Shown here: piece by piece, positions 11,190-16,023 of the stretch
Layout: each line of letters opens with the position of its first letter
How positions within the stretch are numbered: position 1 is the stretch's first letter
NCBI GenBank assembly: GCA_020025415.1
Contig: JAHHSB010000015.1
Location: 1 to 16,023, forward strand
DNA: 16,023 nucleotides
Origin: Oscillibacter sp.
GTDB taxonomy: Bacteria > Bacillota > Clostridia > Oscillospirales > Oscillospiraceae
Direction of reading: 5' to 3'
The notes under the pieces: model-generated
What the model saw: the letters and a program-made list of their open reading frames with translations, nothing else
What the model was told of the DNA's origin: nothing
Databases searched by the model: none
Translations under genes and position numbers: made by a program

Positions 11190-11888
11190 TCAGGCCCGGC
11201 CATAGTCCCGGGCGCCGAAGATGGCGGAGCCCACGCGGACCATGGTTGCGCCGGCACGGATGGCATCCTCGTAATCCGAGCTCATACCCATGGATAAATA
11301 TACGAAACTATTATCATACAAATCTCTGTTTATGTCAACATACAATGCCCGCACTTTCTCAAAATAGGGCACGCTGCCGTGGGGCTCGGTCTCCACGGGG
11401 GGAATGGTCATCAGCCCCCGGACCCGAATATGCGCCAGGGAACGGGCAGCTTCCGCCGCGGCATACAGCGCCTGGGGCGCAAAGCCGCTTTTTGCCTCTT
11501 CTTCCCCGATGTTCACCTCCAGCAAGATATCCTGCACCAGGCCCATTTTCCCGGCGCACTTGTCCACTTCCTCCAGCAGCTCTGTGGAGCCCACGGATTG
11601 GATGAGATCCACGGTGCCCACCACCTGCTTGACCTTGTTGCGCTGAAGGTGACCGATGAAGTGCAGCGGCGCGCCGGTATAGGCGCCCTCCGCCAGCTTG
11701 GCCCGCATCTCCTGGACCCGGTTCTCCCCCAGGGCATCGATCCCGGCATCGATGGCCGCCCGGCAGGCGGCCGCGTCGTTCATCTTGCTGGCGCCCACCA
11801 GCAGGATCTCCCCCGGATCCCGGCCCACGGACTCCGCCGCAGCCGCGATATTCCGGCGTACCTGCCGGATGTTTTCCTCAATGGACAT
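11190..11888 (-). CDS. yggS: YggS/PLPBP-family pyridoxal-phosphate-binding protein
   Basis: 232 residues, the normal length for this single-domain alanine-racemase-fold family. These proteins bind PLP without known catalytic activity and help vitamin B6 and amino-acid homeostasis. The PLP lysine is K35 (LLVGASKM). Other family motifs are GENRVQEM (54-61), HFIGHLQRNKVK (76-87), LEVNIGEEEAKSG, GLMTIPP, LSMGMSSDYEDAI and VRVGSAIFG. GGGAG lies 9 bases before the ATG. A stretch of about 55 bases near 11288-11345 is markedly AT-rich, with codons such as ATA, AGA and TTA unlike the rest of the gene, and it encodes a near-consensus promoter. yggS next to sepF is a common Gram-positive arrangement. 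Confidence 0.95.
   Translation of the reverse strand: MSIEENIRQVRRNIAAAAESVGRDPGEILLVGASKMNDAAACRAAIDAGIDALGENRVQEMRAKLAEGAYTGAPLHFIGHLQRNKVKQVVGTVDLIQSVGSTELLEEVDKCAGKMGLVQDILLEVNIGEEEAKSGFAPQALYAAAEAARSLAHIRVRGLMTIPPVETEPHGSVPYFEKVRALYVDINRDLYDNSFVYLSMGMSSDYEDAIRAGATMVRVGSAIFGARDYGRA
11310..11338 (-). promoter_or_regulatory. Promoter embedded in yggS, probably for sepF-divIVA
   Basis: On the minus strand TTGACA (11333-11338), a perfect -35 box, is followed by exactly 17 bases and GATAAT (11310-11315), five of six to the -10 consensus. The whole element sits in an AT-rich island within GC-rich coding sequence. The predicted start near 11303 gives sepF a leader of about 150 bases that covers the yggS 3' end. 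Direct sequence match; activity is inferred. Confidence 0.65.
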
Positions 11889-11930
11889 GGCTTTCCGCTC
11901 CCTTTCTTTCTTACTGCCCGCCGGCAGCGG

Positions 11931-13142
11931 TCAGGTTACAATTTTCCCGTTGTACAGGTCGTTGGCCGTGACAATCACCTCGTCCCCCGGGCGGATCCGG
12001 GCGCTCTCCGTGTCCGAAACGGAGGAGACCAGCACGAACTCATCCCCGGTGTAGCGCACCTTCACCGGCTTGAACTGGGCCTTCCGGCCCAGGATGCAAT
12101 AAACGCCTGCCTTCCCCTCTTCATCCACCCGGACGGCCTCCTTGGGCACCCGCAGCCCGGTGATGGACTCCGTCACCAGCTCGGCGCTCTGCTGGCGCAG
12201 GAGCGTCACGTCCTGGACATAGCCGCTGCAGGAGAACACTACCGCCACCCGGCCGCTTTCCGGCTTGCTGATGGATTGGATCTTCATGGAATAGCCCTGG
12301 GTCTCCCCCTTGGGGAAGCGCAGGGTCAGGGTCTGCCCCTCTTTCAGCTCCGCGGCGTCGCTTTCGCTCACCGTGGCGGCATAGTACCAGGTATCCTCCG
12401 CGATCAGCTTGCCCAGGCCGCTGGAATCCGCCGGCCCTGCCTCCACAGGGAGAAGCTCCGAGGGCGTGATATCCTCCAGGCTCTCGGGGGTCAGCACCGA
12501 CTCATAGCCGTCCACCACTGCCGAGTAGATCCCCGACCGGGGAGCGGTGATGGTCCGGGTGCCGGATGCAGCCTGGCTCTTAAGGGTCTGGAGCTGGGAC
12601 TGCAGGCTCTGGAGCTGGGTATCCAGCTCGTCGGAGTTGGTATAGGTATAGTCCCGCTTGAGGATCAGGCCCCGCAGGGTGGCGATGTAATCCTCCGCCT
12701 CGTCCAGCTGGTCGGCGGTCAGATGCTGGCGCAAAGAGGTCATGGCCGACAGGATCCGGTTGTCCAGCTTCAGCGAGACCTCACCGCTGAGGGCGGACTG
12801 CTGGGCGTATTGGAGCTGCTCGATCTGGGTCTCCAGCGTGTCGATCTCCGCCTGGCGGTCCAGCGAGGCCTGGTCCGCGTAGACCACAGCCACTTCCCCG
12901 CCGGCAGAGACCCGCTCTCCCTCCGTCCGGGACAGGCGCAGCAGACCGGAGGTCTGCCCGGTGAGCACCACCTCCGAGCGCACCACATAACCGGTGACGG
13001 AGATAGTCTGTTCCAACTGATATGTATAACAGGCTGTGGTGGTCAGCGGATCGCTGAAATAGAGGTAGGCCTGAAGTCCAAAATATCCCACCACCGCCGT
13101 GCAGGCCAGCACCGCCAGTATTCTCTTGCCGAATTTCTTCAT
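11931..13142 (-). CDS. HlyD-like membrane-anchored adaptor protein
   Basis: 403 residues. A short basic N-terminus (MKKFGKR) is followed by one transmembrane segment (about 8-29), so most of the protein probably lies outside the membrane. Then come a first biotinyl/lipoyl-like half (about 45-92: VTGYVVRSEVVLTGQTSGLL, GERVSAGGEVAVVY), a helical coiled-coil part (about 93-192, with QLQSLQSQLQTLKSQ), the second lipoyl-like half (TITAPRSGIYSAVVDGYES) and beta-barrel regions (LKEGQTLTLRFPKGE; the C-terminal RIRPGDEVIVTAND). This is the HlyD/membrane-fusion-protein layout, which usually links an ABC or other exporter to the cell exterior, but no exporter gene is in the window. AAAGGGAG lies close upstream of the ATG. 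The position between hfq and yggS suggests a housekeeping or envelope role, which I cannot specify. Confidence 0.8.
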   Translation of the reverse strand: MKKFGKRILAVLACTAVVGYFGLQAYLYFSDPLTTTACYTYQLEQTISVTGYVVRSEVVLTGQTSGLLRLSRTEGERVSAGGEVAVVYADQASLDRQAEIDTLETQIEQLQYAQQSALSGEVSLKLDNRILSAMTSLRQHLTADQLDEAEDYIATLRGLILKRDYTYTNSDELDTQLQSLQSQLQTLKSQAASGTRTITAPRSGIYSAVVDGYESVLTPESLEDITPSELLPVEAGPADSSGLGKLIAEDTWYYAATVSESDAAELKEGQTLTLRFPKGETQGYSMKIQSISKPESGRVAVVFSCSGYVQDVTLLRQQSAELVTESITGLRVPKEAVRVDEEGKAGVYCILGRKAQFKPVKVRYTGDEFVLVSSVSDTESARIRPGDEVIVTANDLYNGKIVT

Positions 13143-13146
13143 GGTA

Positions 13147-13190
13147 TCTCCCTTTGCTGTCGGCCCCGCCGGGCCCCGGACGCCGGGAGA
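13147..13190 (-). other. Possible stem hiding the ribosome binding site of the HlyD-like gene
   Basis: In the 48-base hfq to HlyD-like gap, TCTCCC (minus strand, 13190-13185) can pair with GGGAGA (13152-13147), which is the ribosome binding site of the HlyD-like gene. The GC-rich bases between can fold further (GGCCC with GGGCC). It begins right at the hfq stop, so ribosomes finishing hfq could open it. Only the complementarity is seen; the role is inferred. Confidence 0.3.
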
Positions 13191-13415
13191 TCAGGCCTCT
13201 GCCAGATCCACCGGCCGCTGCGGCACCACCGTGGATACCGCGTGCTTGTAGATGAGCTGCTGTTTGCCGTCGGAGTCCAGCACGATGACGAAGGCGTCAA
13301 AGCCGGTAATGATCCCCCGGAGCTGGAATCCGTTCATCAAAAACATGGTCACGGGCAGCTTGTCCCGCCGCACCTTGGTGAGAAAAATGTCTTGTAAATT
13401 CGCTTTTGTCTGCAT
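13191..13415 (-). CDS. hfq: RNA chaperone Hfq
   Basis: 74 residues, typical of the short Gram-positive Hfq. Hfq forms a hexameric Sm ring that binds A-rich and U-rich RNA and, in many bacteria, small RNAs. The Sm1 part ([20 protein letters not shown], with Q8) and [17 protein letters not shown] are followed by the diagnostic Sm2 motif [10 protein letters not shown] (56-65), close to the canonical YKHAIST. The C-terminal tail is short (RPVDLAEA). AAGGAG lies 9 bases before the ATG. It follows miaA by 78 bases, the classic miaA-hfq order, and that gap holds a large hairpin. Confidence 0.97.
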   Translation of the reverse strand: MQTKANLQDIFLTKVRRDKLPVTMFLMNGFQLRGIITGFDAFVIVLDSDGKQQLIYKHAVSTVVPQRPVDLAEA

Positions 13416-13444
13416 AGCCGTCTGCTCCTTTTTCCCGAAGTCCT

Positions 13445-13489
13445 CCGGGCAGGCGGCCGCGCCGTGAAATTCTTTCCGCCGCTGCCCGG
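13445..13489 (-). promoter_or_regulatory. Large hairpin in the miaA-hfq gap (hfq leader)
   Basis: CCGGGCAG (13445-13452) pairs with CTGCCCGG (13482-13489). After one bulged base at 13453, four more pairs extend the stem (13454-13457 with 13478-13481), leaving a 20-base loop that contains an A-rich GAAAGAATTTCA on the minus strand. No T run follows, so it is not a standard terminator. It could stabilise the hfq mRNA end or take part in control of hfq; no function can be shown from the sequence. Confidence 0.5.
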
Positions 13490-13493
13490 GTCT

Positions 13494-14438
13494 TCAGCAT
13501 ACCCCATGGGTGGAGAGAATTTCTGTCGAAAGTTGAAGGGCCCGCTCAAAATCACGGTTTTTTCCCCAGTAGATCCAGTGCACATCCGGGTTGCGCCGCA
13601 GCCAGGTCAGCTGCCGCTTGGCGTACTGCCGGGAGCGGAGCTTCACCTCCTCCACGGCCTCCGCCGTGGTCTTGCTGCCCTCCGCCACGCCCAGGAATTC
13701 CTTATAGCCGATGGCCTGCAGGGCCGTTGCTTTGGGAGGGAGCCCGGCGCTGAGCAGGCCCCGCACCTCGTCCAGCAGCCCCTCTTCCACCATGGCGTCC
13801 ACCCGCTGGTCGATCAGATCGCGCATATCTGCCCGGTCTTCAAACTGCAGCCCAATCCACACCGCGTCATAGCGGGGCGGCAGGGCCGCCGTCCGGGCAT
13901 TGTGGGCGGTGATGGTCTCCCCCGTCTCCAGATAGACCTCCAGCGCGCGGAGGATGCGCTTTTCATCGTGGGGGGACAGGCGCCGCGCGGACTCCGGATC
14001 CACCCGCTCCAGCTCACCAAGCAGCGGGCCGATGCCCTCCGCATCCAGCCGGGCCTGGAGCCGGGCCCGCACCTCCCCGCCGGCGTGTCCGGCAGGGAAG
14101 CCGTGGCCCCGGATCAGAGCATCCAGCCACAGTCCGGTGCCGCCCACCAAAATGGGCAGCTTCCCTCGGCGGAGGATGTCGTCCACCGCCGCTCCCGCCT
14201 CCTGCACATAGCGGGCCGCAGAGTAGGGCTCCGCCGGCGAGGCCACGCCGATCATATGGTGGGGGACGCCCTCCATCTCCTCGGGCGTGGGGGCGGCGGT
14301 GCCGATGGTCATCCCCCGGTAGATCTGCATGGAGTCCACGGAAACCACTTCCCCGCCGTATTGTTTGGCCAGCAGCACCCCCAGGCGAGTCTTGCCCGAG
14401 GCGGTGGGGCCCACCACGCAGATGACTTTCGGCGCCAT
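13494..14438 (-). CDS. miaA: tRNA dimethylallyltransferase
   Basis: 314 residues, the usual MiaA size. It transfers dimethylallyl from DMAPP to A37 of tRNAs that read U-starting codons. The P-loop is GPTASGKT (10-17), and D35 lies in the SVDSMQIYRGM motif. Further family features are GGTGLWLDALIRG, SPHDEKRILRALEVY, QAIGYKEF and the C-terminal RQYAKRQLTWLRRNPDVHWI. The usual GTAKP motif reads GTAAP (46-50) here, a change at a commonly basic position. I chose the ATG at 14436-14438 because AAAGGAGG lies 7 bases upstream and the P-loop is then at its normal place; a longer frame begins in the previous gene's end. It follows the flavoprotein gene by about 40 bases and precedes hfq. Confidence 0.96.
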   Translation of the reverse strand: MAPKVICVVGPTASGKTRLGVLLAKQYGGEVVSVDSMQIYRGMTIGTAAPTPEEMEGVPHHMIGVASPAEPYSAARYVQEAGAAVDDILRRGKLPILVGGTGLWLDALIRGHGFPAGHAGGEVRARLQARLDAEGIGPLLGELERVDPESARRLSPHDEKRILRALEVYLETGETITAHNARTAALPPRYDAVWIGLQFEDRADMRDLIDQRVDAMVEEGLLDEVRGLLSAGLPPKATALQAIGYKEFLGVAEGSKTTAEAVEEVKLRSRQYAKRQLTWLRRNPDVHWIYWGKNRDFERALQLSTEILSTHGVC

Positions 14439-14478
14439 GGCCGCGCCTCCTTTCCCTGGTGCGGCGTTCCGGCCGCGT

Positions 14479-15069
14479 TTAGAATTCCTCCGCCAGCTTC
14501 CGGGCCTGCGCACAGGCCTGGGCCATCCGCTCCGGCTCCCGACCGTCGCCTAGGTCCAGCCCGCCGGCAAAAATGTAGTCATAGCGGGGAATGCCGAACT
14601 GGGCACACAGCTGCCGCCAGTTCTCCACTCCCAGGCTGTTCTCCCGCTCCAGGTCGCCGCCGGTGGTCAGATAGGCCAGGCGCCCTGCCTTGCAGGCGCC
14701 GTGGATCCCCTTCTCGTCGCAGAAGAAGGTCACCCCTCCGGCGGAGATGTACTCGATGTAGATGCGCAGCATAGCCGGGAAACTCAGATCCCAGAAAGGT
14801 GCGCCCACCACGATCCGGTCCGCGTCCCGGAACTGCCGGGCCAGGGCAAAGATCGGCGCGTCATAGGCCTTCACCGCTGCCAGGGCGTCCCGGTCGTCCA
14901 GGGACGTCTGGCAGAAGGGCTTCAGATTCAGCCGCTGCAGCTCCACCACTTCATAAAGGTCGTCCGGGTGCAGCTCCCGGTACCGATCCATAAAGGCGTT
15001 GCAGAGGGCCCGGGTCCGGGAATTCTTTCCCCTCCGGCTGATGCAGCAGTCCACAAACAAGAATTGCAT
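14479..15069 (-). CDS. NAD(P)H-dependent flavodoxin-fold oxidoreductase (AzoR/NQO-like)
   Basis: 196 residues, near the AzoR size. The N-terminal beta strand and FMN phosphate loop (FLFVDCCISRRGKNSRTRAL) match the flavodoxin_2 family (FMN-dependent NADH:quinone/azo reductases). Other family pieces are GAPFWDLSFPAMLRIYIEYI (89-108) and the isoalloxazine-side TTGG (135-138). Such enzymes reduce quinones, azo dyes or nitro compounds with two electrons; the physiological substrate is not readable. CC at 8-9 is unusual for the loop but may be incidental. The ATG at 15067-15069 has AAAGGAG 7 bases upstream; an in-frame start 39 bases earlier lacks a site. It sits between mutL and miaA, which are adjacent in many Clostridia, so it looks inserted there. 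Confidence 0.87.
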   Translation of the reverse strand: MQFLFVDCCISRRGKNSRTRALCNAFMDRYRELHPDDLYEVVELQRLNLKPFCQTSLDDRDALAAVKAYDAPIFALARQFRDADRIVVGAPFWDLSFPAMLRIYIEYISAGGVTFFCDEKGIHGACKAGRLAYLTTGGDLERENSLGVENWRQLCAQFGIPRYDYIFAGGLDLGDGREPERMAQACAQARKLAEEF

Positions 15070-15169
15070 TGCGCCGCTCCTTTCTGATCCCATGGATCCT
15101 GTAAACATTCCGGCCGGGCCGGGGAGTCAAATCTTCCGTATCGCTGCGGGCAGGTGCCGTTCTTCTTTC

Positions 15170-15198
15170 ATTCTACACGCGCCACCCTGCTTTTTCCA
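15170..15198 (-). promoter_or_regulatory. Candidate promoter for the flavoprotein-miaA-hfq genes
   Basis: On the minus strand TGGAAA (15193-15198, four of six to TTGACA), a 17-base spacer and TAGAAT (15170-15175, five of six to TATAAT) lie in the 165-base gap between mutL and the flavoprotein gene. The leader would be about 95 bases. No clear mutL terminator is seen in the gap, so read-through from mutL is also possible. Confidence 0.4.
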
Positions 15199-15234
15199 CA
15201 CCATTTCCGGCTCTTTTCTTCCCGAACGGGGCCG

Positions 15235-16023
15235 TCAGGCCCGGTGGAACATCTTCTCCAGCTCGTACTTGCTCAATCGCACGGCTACGGGCCGGCCGTG
15301 GGGGCAGTAGCGCACCGCGCCGCTTTGCACCTTTTCCACCAGCACCTGCAGCTCCACCGGGTCGCTGACCCAGCCGCCCTTGATGGCCGCCTTGCACGCC
15401 ATGGTATGCAGCAGCGCCTCCCGCCGCTCCTGGGGGGAACGGCCGGTGCGCAGCTTCTCCGCCAGCTCCTCCAGCGTGGCGTTCAGCTCCCCGGGGTCTA
15501 GGTCCGCCGGGATCTCCCGCACTAAGATGGTGCTGCCGCCGAAAGGCTCGCAGGCAAAGCCCAGCTCATCCAGCTGCGCCGCGTTTTCCAGCAGGATCTC
15601 CGCGTCCTCCCGGCTCAGCTCCGCCGCCGCGGGGGCGAGCAGGGTCTGGCGCATGGGCGGCTCCGCCGCGGCCATCAGCCGATCAAAGTTTACCCGCTCG
15701 TGGGCAGCGTGCTTGTCGATGAGCCACAGGCTCTCATCCTCCGCCTCGCAGACGATGTAGGTGTGCAGCAGCTCTCCCACGATGCGCCAGGGAGCCTCTT
15801 CCCGGGGGGTGAGAGCCTGCTGCCCGGGCAGCTCCCCCTGCTCCGCCGCCGGGATGGCCGGGGGCAGCTTCCGCTCCGTCCGGGTCTCCGCGGGGGCAGA
15901 GCGGGGCTCCGACTGCCGGATGGGCGGCTGCCAGACAGGCTTTTCCGCCGCAGGGACGCTGCCTTCCTGGGCCGCCGGTTCCGAGGCCTTCCACTGGGGC
16001 GCCGCCGCGGGCTGGGCGTGGGG
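15235..16023 (-). CDS. mutL: DNA mismatch repair protein MutL, C-terminal part (cut by window edge)
   Basis: Only the last 262 residues are in the window; the frame stays open to the edge. The first 80 or so are a Pro/Ala/Glu-rich linker typical of MutL between its ATPase and dimerisation domains. The C-terminal domain begins near WRIVGELLHTYIVCE. The endonuclease motif region reads LIDKHAAHERVNFD (about 15682-15720), close to the family's DQHA(X)2E(X)4E but with K for Q and D for the last E. ACKAAIKGG and the metal-site CPHGRP follow. MutL links mismatch recognition by MutS to strand incision. Being followed by miaA and hfq fits the usual Clostridia order. The N-terminal GHKL ATPase lies outside the window. 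Confidence 0.95.
   Translation of the reverse strand, partial: PHAQPAAAPQWKASEPAAQEGSVPAAEKPVWQPPIRQSEPRSAPAETRTERKLPPAIPAAEQGELPGQQALTPREEAPWRIVGELLHTYIVCEAEDESLWLIDKHAAHERVNFDRLMAAAEPPMRQTLLAPAAAELSREDAEILLENAAQLDELGFACEPFGGSTILVREIPADLDPGELNATLEELAEKLRTGRSPQERREALLHTMACKAAIKGGWVSDPVELQVLVEKVQSGAVRYCPHGRPVAVRLSKYELEKMFHRA

Noticed and set aside
11379..13397. A 672-codon plus-strand open frame across yggS, the HlyD-like gene and hfq
   Set aside because: It is antisense to three well-supported genes, with no motif, start signal or promoter of its own.

Overview
This window looks like a core-genome segment of a high-GC, Gram-positive anaerobe of the Clostridia, most like the Oscillospiraceae/Flavonifractor-type gut bacteria. 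That placement is inferred from gene order (mutL, miaA and hfq near one another; yggS-sepF-divIVA), GGAGG-type ribosome binding sites, housekeeping-type promoters and GC-rich codon use. Every convincing gene lies on the minus strand, so transcription runs from right to left.

Right part (about 9.9-16.0 kb): the 3' end of mutL (mismatch repair) is followed by a flavodoxin-fold oxidoreductase, miaA (tRNA isopentenylation), hfq (RNA chaperone), a HlyD-like membrane-anchored adaptor, yggS (PLP homeostasis), sepF and divIVA (cell division and pole). These genes are closely spaced and end at a strong terminator at 9877-9907. A near-consensus promoter is embedded in an AT-rich patch inside yggS and could drive sepF-divIVA independently.

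Middle part (about 6.2-9.85 kb): a HAD-superfamily phosphatase gene starts directly behind the divIVA terminator and ends at a 15-bp terminator hairpin. Next comes an XRE-type regulator with its own promoter and a palindrome at its likely start site, then lepA (elongation factor 4), which ends at a terminator at 6179-6212.

Left part (0.1-6.05 kb): a clear promoter (TTGACG-17-CATAAT) drives carA, then a very large gene that overlaps carA by one base (TAATG), then a DUF1275/YoaK membrane protein whose terminator is partly encoded within its own last codons. The large gene is the most unusual item. It is a complete carbamoyl-phosphate synthase large subunit fused in frame to a full-length diaminopimelate-epimerase (DapF) domain of about 277 residues. 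The DapF part keeps the visible substrate-pocket motifs and the second catalytic cysteine, but has alanine where the first catalytic cysteine should be. This joins the entry enzyme of arginine/pyrimidine synthesis to a lysine/peptidoglycan-precursor fold of uncertain activity.

I see no rRNA, tRNA, CRISPR array, insertion sequence or phage gene. The very long plus-strand open frames are shadows of the GC-rich minus-strand genes.
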